A stretch of 64,000 bases of DNA, from positions 248,001-312,000 of the forward strand of contig CADAXK010000002.1 in NCBI GenBank assembly GCA_902791865.1. Direction: 5' to 3'. Source of the stretch: an uncultured Bacteroidia bacterium. Its GTDB lineage: Bacteria; Bacteroidota; Bacteroidia; Bacteroidales; ML635J-15. Positions within the stretch are counted from its first letter, which is position 1, and every line of letters starts with the position of its first letter. Position numbers and translations under genes: made by a program. The notes beneath the pieces are model-generated. The model searched no databases. It was not told the origin of the DNA and saw only the letters and a list, made by a program, of their open reading frames with translations. Below, one piece after another: positions 28,174-36,718 of this stretch.

Positions 28174-29505
28174 ATGTTAGAACGTAAGTTTTCACAATTT
28201 TTAGAATCATTTCTTTCGGAAGAACAGAACAAAATTCTGCTTGTAAATGGAGCAAGACAGATAGGCAAGTCGTATATAATCAGACATATAGGTCGAAAAC
28301 TTTTCACCAATTACATTGAAATAGATTTGCGTGCCGATAGTGAAAATGAAAGGGGTTTTGCAGGAGTGACCGGGCTGGATATTTTTTATATGCAATTGAG
28401 TGCATTTGCTGGCAATAAGCTTGGCAACAAAAAAAATACTCTCATTTTCCTTGATGAGATACAAGTATATCCGCAATTGTTGACTTTATTGAAATTCCTA
28501 AACCAAGATGGAAAATACACTTATATTGCAAGCGGTTCACAACTAGGCATAGCATTGGCGCAAACGCCATCGGTTCCTCTTGGCAGTGTGGTTATTAAGC
28601 AAATGTACCCGCTTGATTTGGAGGAATTCTTTTGGGCGATGGGGGTTGGCAAAGAAGCCTTGGAGTCTGCTAGTAAACTTTTAAGTGACGGAAAATCGTT
28701 GCCAGAACCTCTCCACAATCATTTTATGCGTCTTTTCCATTATTATCTGTTGACTGGAGGTTTGCCTGATGCTGTAAATCAGTTTGCAAAGGACAAGAAT
28801 ATCAGTAAGATGCGAGATATACAGCATGATGTTCAGTCGCTCTATGGCATTGATGCTTCGCAATATGACAAGCAAAACCGTTTAAAGATACGGCGTATTT
28901 ATGACTCCATTCCTTCTAATCTGGAAAATAAGAAAAAGCGTGTCGTCGTAAGTAAGATAGAAAACAAGAAGGGCAAGCAGTTTTCTGATTATGAGGACGA
29001 GTTTGACTATTTGATACAGTCTGGCATTGCTTTGCAGGTTGATGCAATCAGCAATCCTCGTTTTCCGTTATTGCAATCTGTAAAGAAATCTCTTTTGAAA
29101 TTGTATCTTAACGATGTAGGCATACTTACGGCTCTGCTTTACCAAAATAACATTAATGCCATTCTGAATGACGAATTGAGCGTTAATCTTGGAACAGTAT
29201 ATGAATCGGTTGTTGCGCAAGAACTAAAGGCGCATGGTTTTAGTTTGTACTATTACGATAATAAGCAGCATGGTGAAGTCGATTTCCTAATTGACAATTT
29301 CGACACACTGTCTGTTGTTCCTATCGAGGTAAAATCCGGCAAGGACTATTATGTGCATAGTGCTCTCAACCATTTTGTTTCCAATGAGGAATATGGAATA
29401 CATAAAGGCATTGTTCTGTCGAATAGCCGTGAAATTGAGAGCATCGGCAAAATTACATATATGCCTGTTTATTATGTGATGTTTTTATTCCCAAACGGGA
29501 ATTAA
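28174..29505 (+). CDS. AAA_14/DUF4143 ATPase with C-terminal PD-(D/E)XK-like motif
   Basis: A 443-residue protein. Walker A is GARQIGKS (residues 26-33), Walker B IFLDEIQ (Asp94, Glu95), and the sensor is YIASGSQLG. The middle DUF4143 part includes HYYLLTGGLPDAV and LLKLYLNDVGILTALL. The C-terminal nuclease-like motif is Asp370 (EVDFLIDN) with Glu385-x-Lys387 (IEVKSG), all expected residues present. The function is unknown although the family is abundant in Bacteroidetes. The gene with its array and promoter is bracketed by a 121-bp direct repeat. Codon use is AT-richer than in the housekeeping genes nearby, consistent with transfer. Confidence 0.85.
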   Translation: MLERKFSQFLESFLSEEQNKILLVNGARQIGKSYIIRHIGRKLFTNYIEIDLRADSENERGFAGVTGLDIFYMQLSAFAGNKLGNKKNTLIFLDEIQVYPQLLTLLKFLNQDGKYTYIASGSQLGIALAQTPSVPLGSVVIKQMYPLDLEEFFWAMGVGKEALESASKLLSDGKSLPEPLHNHFMRLFHYYLLTGGLPDAVNQFAKDKNISKMRDIQHDVQSLYGIDASQYDKQNRLKIRRIYDSIPSNLENKKKRVVVSKIENKKGKQFSDYEDEFDYLIQSGIALQVDAISNPRFPLLQSVKKSLLKLYLNDVGILTALLYQNNINAILNDELSVNLGTVYESVVAQELKAHGFSLYYYDNKQHGEVDFLIDNFDTLSVVPIEVKSGKDYYVHSALNHFVSNEEYGIHKGIVLSNSREIESIGKITYMPVYYVMFLFPNGN

Positions 29506-29530
29506 TGGTCATACTAAGACAATAGGAAGA

Positions 29531-29651
29531 TTTGATGGAGCAGATTCCAAAGTTGGAGGGAATGTGGAAAAGCAATACAAATGATGATATTTAAGCGTAT
29601 CGGAGTGCGACATTTAGCATTCTGCCGTTACGTGAATCCAACACGACAGAG
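29531..29651 (+). repeat. Right copy of the imperfect ~121-bp direct repeat
   Basis: Starts 25 bases after the ATPase stop codon and matches 27819-27939 over its length with scattered differences. A short frame MEQIPKLEGM (left copy MEQIPKVEGM) is kept in both, so it could be a coding remnant. Confidence 0.8.
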
Positions 29652-29665
29652 ATTGTATTAATTAT

Positions 29666-30628
29666 CTATTGATTCTTTTTGTATGGCAAATTACAATAAT
29701 GGCCATTACTATGTATATAACCCTCATTATAGGATGTTTTCTTTATAACATCATCAAAATCGTATTGGTAAATGTTATCTATTCCAAAATTTATAAATGA
29801 TTTCATACTATATGGGAATCGGATTTTTAATAATAGATCGGGATTAACTATAAATGAATTGTCTATTGAATAGCCAATAATATAACGAGGTAATAAACCG
29901 CATTTCACACAGATTTCCTTTTCATCGCTATATGGAGAAATGTCGTAATATGGCAATCCTAAATCTCTAATTATATAATCAGATTTGTTTACATTGCTAT
30001 ATTTAATAATTTGCCTATTTCTTTCTTTTATTGGAATCCAAGACACAATTATTATACCTCCATTTTTAAAATAATTTGCAACCTCTATATCTTTTGAGGT
30101 AGAAATCATATAATCCCTATTACCATCAATTGATATGTCAAGAATATGTAGCAATGAAAAATAGTAATCTTTGACATATTCCTTTTTTTCTATTGGTTTT
30201 ATGTCATTTATAATTGTTGTAAATTCCGTTTTTTTACAAATACTTGAAAAATAATTAATTGATTTATTATTGTCTAAAAAACCTTCAAAATCTTTATTTT
30301 TACATAATTTTTCATTCAAGCACTCAAAAATATATTCAAATACAATATTTGAGCAATCATTGATATCAAATCTAGTATATGGATTTTGCGAAAAGTAATG
30401 GCTTTTTTCTCCGAGTTTGAATAAATTATAGGCGAATTTCTGTGTATCACGAACATCAGTATTATATTCTGGAATTGATTCCGTACCACGATACAAAATC
30501 GTTCTATTCTTGGCCGAACAAAAATTATCAATAAACTCGTTAAATAACTTTTTGTTTGTAGCATTTAACTCTTTTCCTTTAGAATTCTTCAATTTTAATT
30601 TTGATAGTAGTCTTTTTAGTTGGTGCAT
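29666..30628 (-). CDS. FRG/ADP-ribosyltransferase-like protein, unassigned
   Basis: A 320-residue, very AT-rich gene with no signal peptide. The pattern ILYRGTES (near residue 45), YMISTSKD (near 178) and SDEKEICV (near 240) follows the R-S-E order of arginine-type ADP-ribosyltransferases. The YRG segment also resembles FRG domains, which are related and occur in defence and toxin proteins. The N-terminal SKLKLKNSKGKELNATNKK is basic. Base composition and the accessory setting suggest horizontal transfer. Enzyme activity is a hypothesis; the alternatives are a structural FRG protein or an unrelated family. No partner immunity gene is seen. Confidence 0.45.
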   Translation of the reverse strand: MHQLKRLLSKLKLKNSKGKELNATNKKLFNEFIDNFCSAKNRTILYRGTESIPEYNTDVRDTQKFAYNLFKLGEKSHYFSQNPYTRFDINDCSNIVFEYIFECLNEKLCKNKDFEGFLDNNKSINYFSSICKKTEFTTIINDIKPIEKKEYVKDYYFSLLHILDISIDGNRDYMISTSKDIEVANYFKNGGIIIVSWIPIKERNRQIIKYSNVNKSDYIIRDLGLPYYDISPYSDEKEICVKCGLLPRYIIGYSIDNSFIVNPDLLLKIRFPYSMKSFINFGIDNIYQYDFDDVIKKTSYNEGYIHSNGHYCNLPYKKNQ

Positions 30629-30656
30629 ATAATTCTGTTTTTTTTTTCATTACTCA

Positions 30657-32654
30657 CTATTCTTGCTTATTACACACTGGACGAACGGATTGCCCATCGA
30701 TGCGACGGCTGTCGTCCGTGCCGCAATTGTCCGAATTGAAGATGAGGTACCATGCGCTATTCGGATTGTTAGTGTTGAGCGAACTCGTCCAATAGTAGCC
30801 AGTGATACCGTCACGGAAAAGTACAACATCGTAGCGAAAACCAGCAGCGGGCAGGAAAATGGAGTTGCCGTTAGGTCCTGTGAACAACCGTCCGTTTGCT
30901 CCGTTATGGGTAGTCCAAGTTACTATGCAGTTGTTTTTCAATTCATTCATTTCATCGTATGTAGGCATTCTCCAGCCCGAACCCAAGTTAGCGGTGGCAG
31001 CGTCGTCGGTTGCTTTCAAAGTGGTAAGCGCATCGGTAAAGCCGTTGTTGCCAGAGTTGGCATCGTTGCAGTACTTAGTCAATCTTCCGGAAAATGCTCC
31101 ATTGGCAGAATACATATAATTACGAAATAAGTAGGTGGTCTTTGCGTTTGTTTCTCCCCATGCATAATAGTTACCATAATCACTCGGAGAACTTGCCCCA
31201 ACATTGCAGGTTGCCCACAATGTACCACTCGGTAATCCAAGGTCAACCCACTCATGTCCGTTTAACATTCCACTAGTCGGATTCATAAGATATTTCAACG
31301 CCTTATCCGCTTGTACCATTACTGGCACATTACCACCTTGTTCAACTCCAGTTTTCTGTAATATGTCAATAACTTCCGCTATAGTAATATCTGGCTTTTG
31401 GCTTTTCATAAGTGCCACAATTCCCGAAACTACAGGTGCCGCCATACTTGTTCCATCAAGGCAGGAATACTTGTTGCCAGGCACAGAACTATAAATGTCA
31501 AGTCCTGGTGCTGAAACGGTTGAAGCATCAGCATAGTTTGTAAACGCAGTGGCTTTGTTCCCTTTTTCAGAAGCGCATACAACTATGGCTTCACCTGTGC
31601 GGTTCTGCGGTGGAAGGCACGAAAGTACATGGTCGTTTCCTGCCGAGAATACTACTATGCAATTTTTCTTTTTCGCCTTCGAAAGCACCATTTTCCACAG
31701 GCGTTCCTCGTCCTTCTGGCATCGTTTGGAAAATTCTCGCTGAAAATCAAGCGGAACATCACCACATCCTGCATACGACGGTCCTGCCGACATATTTATC
31801 ACATCGGCACCGCTTGCCACGGCATAAAGAATACCAGTTGCAAGGGCAAATGTAGTGGTTCGCTCGCCATCAAACACCTGAACAGGCATCAGAAGGCATT
31901 CGGGAGCAACCCCAGTTACACCATTGTTAATGTGAGTGTCGGCACCAACAGCAATTCCCGCCACATGAGTTCCGTGCATTCCATTGGTCGAGTTGCAATA
32001 TACATTGCCATCTGCTGTGAAAATGTTGTAAGGGCTTATCACCCTGCCTTTCAGCAGTTCGTGGTTTACATCAAATCCATCATCTACAACCGCCACAACA
32101 ACCTTACGGCTACCTTTGGTAGTCTTCCATGCTTCGCGCAGGTTTATTGCATCAATATGCCAGCCCGCATCGGAACACTTTCCATCTGCTTGTTCCTGCG
32201 AGTATATTGTTTCAATGGTCACTATAAAGTGATAGTCGGGCATTTGTATTTCCAATCCTTTGTGTATCACATCAAGCACATCTTCTGGTACTTGAATTTC
32301 AATCGTCTTTAGCAAATCATTGAAACTTATAATCTTGTACTCGTCTTTCGGATATAGTTTCTTGAAATCTTTCGCAAAAGCGTTCAAGTCTGTTTCGTCA
32401 TCCTCGAAGAAAATGCTCAAACGATTTGCAACAATTTGGGGAGCAACAGAATCTTCGGGATTTTGTACTACCTTCACACCGCTAATCGGAGCCATAACGG
32501 GCTTCTCCTTATAGTCCGACGGCAACGAATCACCTATTGTTACGGCAGGCACATCGGCTGCTACTGAGCTGTTTTCATCGCTATTATTTTCATTATTGTT
32601 ACACGAGAACAATAAAGTTGCAACAAACAAGCAAAAAATCAATCTTGTCTTCAT
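30657..32654 (-). CDS. Lipoprotein S8 (subtilisin) peptidase with C-terminal Fib_succ_major domain
   Basis: About 665 residues. The N-terminus MKTRLIFCLFVATLLFSCNNN ends in a lipobox, so it is a lipoprotein. The subtilisin triad is Asp in VVAVVDDGFDVNH, His in GMHGTHVAGIAVG and Ser in LDGTSMAAPVVSG. A propeptide-like region (FSKDF/YKIISFNDLLKTIEIQVPED) precedes it. The last 190 residues are a Fibrobacter-type major paralogous domain (WVDLGLPSGTLWATCNVGA, WRMPTYDEMNEL, YYWTSS, QSVRPVC), a C-type-lectin-like fold. The ATG at 32654 is preferred over upstream 32699 because of the signal sequence. Surface proteolysis or host-glycan contact is inferred. Confidence 0.87.
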   Translation of the reverse strand: MKTRLIFCLFVATLLFSCNNNENNSDENSSVAADVPAVTIGDSLPSDYKEKPVMAPISGVKVVQNPEDSVAPQIVANRLSIFFEDDETDLNAFAKDFKKLYPKDEYKIISFNDLLKTIEIQVPEDVLDVIHKGLEIQMPDYHFIVTIETIYSQEQADGKCSDAGWHIDAINLREAWKTTKGSRKVVVAVVDDGFDVNHELLKGRVISPYNIFTADGNVYCNSTNGMHGTHVAGIAVGADTHINNGVTGVAPECLLMPVQVFDGERTTTFALATGILYAVASGADVINMSAGPSYAGCGDVPLDFQREFSKRCQKDEERLWKMVLSKAKKKNCIVVFSAGNDHVLSCLPPQNRTGEAIVVCASEKGNKATAFTNYADASTVSAPGLDIYSSVPGNKYSCLDGTSMAAPVVSGIVALMKSQKPDITIAEVIDILQKTGVEQGGNVPVMVQADKALKYLMNPTSGMLNGHEWVDLGLPSGTLWATCNVGASSPSDYGNYYAWGETNAKTTYLFRNYMYSANGAFSGRLTKYCNDANSGNNGFTDALTTLKATDDAATANLGSGWRMPTYDEMNELKNNCIVTWTTHNGANGRLFTGPNGNSIFLPAAGFRYDVVLFRDGITGYYWTSSLNTNNPNSAWYLIFNSDNCGTDDSRRIDGQSVRPVCNKQE

Positions 32655-32674
32655 ACTTACATTAATTTTAGGCA

Positions 32675-32682
32675 CAAAGTTA
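32675..32682 (-). promoter_or_regulatory. -7 promoter box (TAACTTTG) of the lipoprotein peptidase gene
   Basis: TAnnTTTG match on the minus strand, 20 bases ahead of the ATG at 32654. It supports this start over 32699, which would lie upstream of the promoter. Confidence 0.55.
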
Positions 32683-32865
32683 ATCATTTTGCATTGCAAA
32701 ATTGTGGGTATGAATATTTTTGTTAAAGAAATTTAGGATAAAGCGAGCGGTGGATTTGTAATGAGATGAGGATTTGTTGCGGATTGTTGCTTAGGCAACG
32801 AGCTAAAGGTTGTTGCTTAGGCAAACCAAAACGAAAATCGCACTTTGTAAATCGTAAATATGTCT

Positions 32866-32873
32866 TATTTTTG
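32866..32873 (+). promoter_or_regulatory. Promoter (-33 TTTG and -7 TATTTTTG) of the DUF1016 gene
   Basis: -7 box TATTTTTG with TTTG at 32844-32847, 18 bases upstream, and the ATG at 32893. Confidence 0.6.
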
Positions 32874-32892
32874 CCACAAATTGGAAATAACA

Positions 32893-34017
32893 ATGGAAGT
32901 ACCAACATTTGTGCATCGTGATGGAATGATAGCCGACAAGGAATATGTAGAGTGGTTGAAAGAACTGAAACTACGCTTTATGCGAAGTCAAGCCAAAACT
33001 GCCGTGAAAGTAAATAGTGCAATGCTTGAATTCTATTGGAGCATTGGTAGAGATCTTGTGAACCTTCGTGCGGAAGAACGTTGGGGGGCAGGAGTTGTAA
33101 AACAGTTCTCTCTTGATATGCGCGAAGCATTTCCTAATTCAGCAGGCTTCTCCCATACTAATGTAAAATACATGAAACGATGGTATCTGTTTTATAAAGA
33201 GAAGATTACAAAAAGTCAACGACTCGTTGACCCAAATTTTAACTTAATCGAAGATGGGAATGGTCTCGCCACAAAAGGTCAACGCCCCATTGACCTTTTA
33301 GAAATGCCGGAAATATTTGGTCAAGTTCCTTGGGGACAACACATTGACATTATTTCACGATGTGAATCTTTAGATGAAGCTCTTTTCTACATTAGATATG
33401 TTGTAGATAACGGCTGGTCTCGCCCAGAGCTAAATGTTCATATCGATGCAAAACTATTCCAGGCACAAGGCTCCGCTGTTACTAATTTTGAACGCACATT
33501 ACCAGTTCCGCAAAGCCAATTGGCAAAAGAAATATTGAAAGACCCGTACAATTTTGGATTTCTATCCATGAAACAGAGATACGATGAGAAAGACCTTGAA
33601 GAAGCTCTTGTCAACAATGTTACCAGTTTCTTATTGGAATTGGGCAAAGGTTTTTCGTATGTTGGTCGGCAGATGGAATTACATATGCCAGGCGGACAAT
33701 CATTCTTCCCCGATTTGGTATTCTATCATATTCCCCAACATCGATATGTTATAATTGAACTCAAAGCAGTAAAATACACTCCCGAATTTGCAGGCAAACT
33801 TAATTTTTATGTTACAGCCGCCGACAAACTACTGCGTGGCGAAGGCGACAATCCATCCGTTGGTCTAGTAATCTGCAAGTCGGCAGAGAAAACAATTGTT
33901 GAATGGTCGCTGCAAGGTATCCAAACGCCACTCGGTGTAGCCACATACCAGCTGCAGGAAGTTGTTGACCGCACAGTAGCAGAACTGGAATTGAATGCAA
34001 AACAGCAAAAGGATTAG
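32893..34017 (+). CDS. DUF1016 (YhcG-family) PD-(D/E)XK nuclease-like protein
   Basis: A 374-residue protein. The N-terminal DUF1016_N winged-helix region contains AMLEFYWSIGRDLVNLRAEERWGAGVVKQFSLDMREAFP, read in parts as YWSIGRDL and WGAGVV-LS-D. The C-terminal nuclease domain has GRQMEL, FFPDLVFYH (acidic residue), and VIIELKAVKYTPEFAGKLNFY with E-L-K. These proteins occur with restriction and defence genes and are linked to DNA processing; the role here is inferred. Between the domains two in-frame palindromes (33215-33231, 33273-33299) encode a variable linker. A TTG at 32860 extends the frame, but the promoter box favours the ATG at 32893. Confidence 0.85.
   Translation: MEVPTFVHRDGMIADKEYVEWLKELKLRFMRSQAKTAVKVNSAMLEFYWSIGRDLVNLRAEERWGAGVVKQFSLDMREAFPNSAGFSHTNVKYMKRWYLFYKEKITKSQRLVDPNFNLIEDGNGLATKGQRPIDLLEMPEIFGQVPWGQHIDIISRCESLDEALFYIRYVVDNGWSRPELNVHIDAKLFQAQGSAVTNFERTLPVPQSQLAKEILKDPYNFGFLSMKQRYDEKDLEEALVNNVTSFLLELGKGFSYVGRQMELHMPGGQSFFPDLVFYHIPQHRYVIIELKAVKYTPEFAGKLNFYVTAADKLLRGEGDNPSVGLVICKSAEKTIVEWSLQGIQTPLGVATYQLQEVVDRTVAELELNAKQQKD
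33215..33299. repeat. Two in-frame palindromes inside the DUF1016 gene
   Basis: GTCAACGACTCGTTGAC (33215-33231) and AAAAGGTCAA ... TTGACCTTTT (33273-33299) share the GTCAACG core. They fall in the linker between N-domain and nuclease domain and keep the frame. Confidence 0.7.
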
Positions 34018-34060
34018 AACACATGGTCCCTCCCATCCGTCGCTAGTGACAAACCAAACC

Positions 34061-34087
34061 TTTCGGATTGCTGTCTTAAATCCGAAA
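34061..34087. repeat. TCGGATT-type palindrome, copy 1
   Basis: TTTCGGATT ... AAATCCGAAA hairpin. Related copies are at 35944-35965, 38649-38671 and 41251-41285. Confidence 0.6.
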
Positions 34088-34091
34088 GAAC

Positions 34092-34151
34092 AATCGTGCT
34101 TTTATTTTGCGGTGAGTTGATATTTTTATGCGTTCACCGCAAATTATAACG
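34092..34151 (-). repeat. 60-bp direct repeat, copy downstream of the second DUF234-type ATPase
   Basis: On the plus strand it starts AATCGTGCTTTTATTTTG and ends AATTATAACG, with 10-bp arms TTTGCGGTGA/TCACCGCAAA. It lies 6 bases beyond the ATPase stop codon. It is identical to the copy at 35827-35886 and differs at five positions from 35610-35669. Confidence 0.92.
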
Positions 34152-34157
34152 CTGTTT

Positions 34158-35609
34158 TTAGGGTTGCAGAAATAGGTCGTCAAGGGTAATAGTAGCAATA
34201 AAATCACTTGAATATTCATTATAAACAAGTCCGTATGTAGTAACCAAAACGGAATGTATGACGGTTTTGCGAGGCAAATGCTCCAACAGACTATTTGTGC
34301 GGCGCACCAATTTCTTGTGGTAGGATTTGTTTACCGAAAAATCATCACTATAAAACTTCATTTCGCACATATTGACCACATTGTCCTTGCGATGTATAAG
34401 CAAATCTATCTGCGAGCCCTCCTGTTCGTCGTCACCAGCAAGCGACCATGCAGACTGCACCGACGACACCGCAGCAATGTTTAGTGCGCGCTTTATGTTG
34501 TCTATATGTCTGAAACACAAGTCCTCGAAAGCAAATCCTCGCCACGCATTGATTTTTGACGATAAAACATTGTTCATCCAGAATTCGGGGTCAATGCTTG
34601 CTTGCTCGTCCACAAAGCGCAGGTAGAACAGGCAAAACGGGTCTATCAACTTGTAGTGAGAGTTGCGCTTGCTTTCTCCAAAAGGAATGTATTTGCTGAT
34701 AAAATCGCTTGCAACCAATGCTTTCAGCAGTTTTGACAGTTCGCCGTTATCGGTCAGGCGCGTACCACGGACAATTTCTTCTCGGTTGTATCCACAACGG
34801 CGCGATGCTAGGAAACGCACAATCCGCATCATTTCTTCAGGCTTTGAAAATACAGATTCAAACAAACGATAGAATTCATCTCGCAATTTAGCCTCTGCTG
34901 TAAAGAAAAGATTATCAATATTTTGCGCAAGGCTTTTCTCTCTAACAAAATAGTTCATGTAATATGGAATGCCACCAAGAATCATATTGGCTTGCGCAAT
35001 ATCGTAACGAGACATCAAAATACCATGCCGCCTATAGAATTGCTCACATTCGAAAAGCGAAAAAGGGCTGAGCTTGATTTCGTAAGTAGTACGCCCGTAC
35101 AAACCGCCATGGTTATTCACAAGATTGTTGAGCATCCACGAATTTGCACTGCCACAAACTACCAACATCATGTTTGGGCGGTGGCAGGCCCAGCCGTTCC
35201 AAAAGCTTTCCAATGCCGTCACAAATCCGCTGCGCGGGGTATCCATCCATGGTAATTCGTCAAGAAACACGACCTGCCGTCTGCCATTACTTGTCTGCTG
35301 CAGATGCATTTCAAGCATAAAGAAAGCCTCCAGCCAGTTTTTGGGACAATGGCTCCGGGGTGCACCTTGCAACAACAGGGACTGATAGAAATGTTGAAGC
35401 TGTTGCTTTAGATTGTTGGATTTTCCCTGTTCATCGACTGGACTTAATCCTGCATGCCTAAATGTAATTTTTCCCTTTAGTACTTCATCGACAAGAAAGG
35501 TCTTGCCTACTCTACGCCGACCATATATTGCGACAAACTCTGCCTTGCGACTTAAATATACTTGTTTCAGTTCTTTAGCTTCCTTCTTTCGTCCAATTAA
35601 CTCTTCCAT
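34158..35609 (-). CDS. AAA+ ATPase, archaeal-ATPase/DUF234 type, bracketed by 60-bp direct repeats
   Basis: A 483-residue paralogue of the protein at 13330-14784. Walker A is GRRRVGKT (residues 30-37), Walker B VVFLDELPWMDTP, and the sensor LVVCGSANSW. A winged-helix-like segment CGYNREEIVRGTRLTDNGELSKLL follows, and the C-terminal nuclease-like motif is IDLLIHRKDNVVNMCEMKF. The start codon directly abuts one 60-bp repeat (35610-35669), and the stop codon is 6 bases from another (34092-34151) in the same orientation, so the ORF sits like a cassette between direct repeats. A promoter box lies at 35794-35801, giving a leader of about 180 bases that contains a repeat. Confidence 0.87.
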   Translation of the reverse strand: MEELIGRKKEAKELKQVYLSRKAEFVAIYGRRRVGKTFLVDEVLKGKITFRHAGLSPVDEQGKSNNLKQQLQHFYQSLLLQGAPRSHCPKNWLEAFFMLEMHLQQTSNGRRQVVFLDELPWMDTPRSGFVTALESFWNGWACHRPNMMLVVCGSANSWMLNNLVNNHGGLYGRTTYEIKLSPFSLFECEQFYRRHGILMSRYDIAQANMILGGIPYYMNYFVREKSLAQNIDNLFFTAEAKLRDEFYRLFESVFSKPEEMMRIVRFLASRRCGYNREEIVRGTRLTDNGELSKLLKALVASDFISKYIPFGESKRNSHYKLIDPFCLFYLRFVDEQASIDPEFWMNNVLSSKINAWRGFAFEDLCFRHIDNIKRALNIAAVSSVQSAWSLAGDDEQEGSQIDLLIHRKDNVVNMCEMKFYSDDFSVNKSYHKKLVRRTNSLLEHLPRKTVIHSVLVTTYGLVYNEYSSDFIATITLDDLFLQP

Positions 35610-35669
35610 AATCGTGCTTTTATTTTGCGGTGAGCAGATATTTTTATATGTTCACCGCAGATTATAACG
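35610..35669 (-). repeat. 60-bp direct repeat, copy abutting the ATPase start codon
   Basis: In gene orientation the repeat ends AGCACGATT immediately before the ATG. Its arms CTGCGGTGA/TCACCGCAA would form a hairpin in the 5' leader near the start codon, possibly controlling translation. Confidence 0.9.
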
Positions 35670-35793
35670 ATGTTTTAGTGTACAATCTTATGCAAAATTA
35701 GTTGCTTGTACCTTTTTATACAGTATTGTCATTTTTCTAAAAGACTCATTTTCTGCAACTTTACACATTTCCCATATAAATTTTAAATTTCAA

Positions 35794-35801
35794 CAAAGAT
35801 A
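35794..35801 (-). promoter_or_regulatory. -7 promoter box (TATCTTTG) of the second DUF234-type ATPase
   Basis: The same TATCTTTG form as at the two other minus-strand ATPase genes, located between two 60-bp repeat copies. Confidence 0.55.
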
Positions 35802-35826
35802 ATACTTCGTTTTGAAACAAAGGCAT

Positions 35827-35886
35827 AATCGTGCTTTTATTTTGCGGTGAGTTGATATTTTTATGCGTTCACCGCAAATTATAACG
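35827..35886 (-). repeat. 60-bp direct repeat, third copy upstream of the promoter
   Basis: Identical over 60 bp to the downstream copy at 34092-34151. It lies 157 bases beyond the copy that abuts the start codon. Confidence 0.92.
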
Positions 35887-35943
35887 AGATGTTTAGGAGT
35901 GATAAAACTGGATTATTCGGATTAAAAATCCTTATATTCAAGA

Positions 35944-35965
35944 CTTTCGGATTGTAAATCCGAAA
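35944..35965. repeat. TCGGATT-type palindrome, copy 2
   Basis: TTTCGGATT-GT-AAATCCGAAA, a short-loop version of the copy at 34061-34087. The wider gap 35670-36368 otherwise holds only the repeats listed. Confidence 0.6.
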
Positions 35966-36082
35966 AACATAGTAGCAACAAGCTAAAGGTTATAAATCTG
36001 AAAGGCTATAGTTTGATATTCAACTGATTTTTTGTAGTTTTTTATAACAAACAGATTATCATTACGTAAAAAAACAGAGACT

Positions 36083-36265
36083 GTCATTCCACAAGTCAGA
36101 ACATACACGCGATACGAAACGAGGAGCGTTGTAATGTTCGACTATGCGGAATCTCCCATTAGTATATAAAGGAGATTCCGTATAAGTGAACTCACAAGCA
36201 ACGTTCCTTATGCTGTTCGTTCTACTTTACGGACCCTTTAGAGCACGAAGCTTGCGAGTAATGAC
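36083..36265 (+). repeat. Dispersed ~190-bp element, copy 2
   Basis: Starts GTCATTCCACAAG and contains ACGCGATACGAAACG, ATGTTCGACTATGCGGAATC and AAGGAGATTCCGTATAAG. It shares ATCTCCCATTAGTA and the block around TATGCTGTTCGTTCTACTTT with the copy at 62148-62324. Confidence 0.75.
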
Positions 36266-36368
36266 AGCAAAGGGTTGGCAAAAAAATCAGAATAATTTCA
36301 GTTGTTTGTAAAACTAGAGCCATCTGGAAATAACATAGGCAGTTATTTTTTTGTGAAATAATTTTTAG

Positions 36369-36376
36369 TATTTTTG
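36369..36376 (+). promoter_or_regulatory. -7 promoter box (TATTTTTG) of the MNT/HEPN pair
   Basis: TAnnTTTG match 24 bases before the ATG at 36401. Confidence 0.55.
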
Positions 36377-36400
36377 CCAAAAATACTTCAGGTGTTAGAT

Positions 36401-36718
36401 ATGACAGACAGGCAGGTAATAGAGAAAATCAAACGAATGGCACACAACGCGCTTCCCGAAGGCAGTTCATTGTGGCTATACGGCTCACGCGCCCGTGGCG
36501 ACCAGCACGAGGGTAGCGACTGGGATTTGCTCATCTTGCTTGACAAAGACAAAATATCTTCCAGCGACCACGACGATTATGTTTATCCATTAAAGGAACT
36601 TGGCTGGGAAATCGGTGAAGAAATAAATCCGCACATTTATTCCCGAAAGCAATGGGAATCCTGGACTTTTTTGCCATTTTACAAGAATGTGGAACACGAT
36701 AAAATAGTACTGCTATGA
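36401..36718 (+). CDS. MNT-type nucleotidyltransferase (antitoxin-like)
   Basis: A 105-residue minimal nucleotidyltransferase with the diagnostic LYGSRARGDQHEGSDWDLLIL (GSRARG then D-x-D), a second acidic residue in INPHIYSRKQW, and no other domain. In MNT/HEPN toxin-antitoxin pairs this protein adds AMP to the HEPN RNase and silences it. The stop overlaps the HEPN gene by 4 bases, so the two are translationally coupled. An in-frame TTG at 36374 lies inside the promoter box, so the ATG at 36401 is chosen. Confidence 0.83.
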   Translation: MTDRQVIEKIKRMAHNALPEGSSLWLYGSRARGDQHEGSDWDLLILLDKDKISSSDHDDYVYPLKELGWEIGEEINPHIYSRKQWESWTFLPFYKNVEHDKIVLL

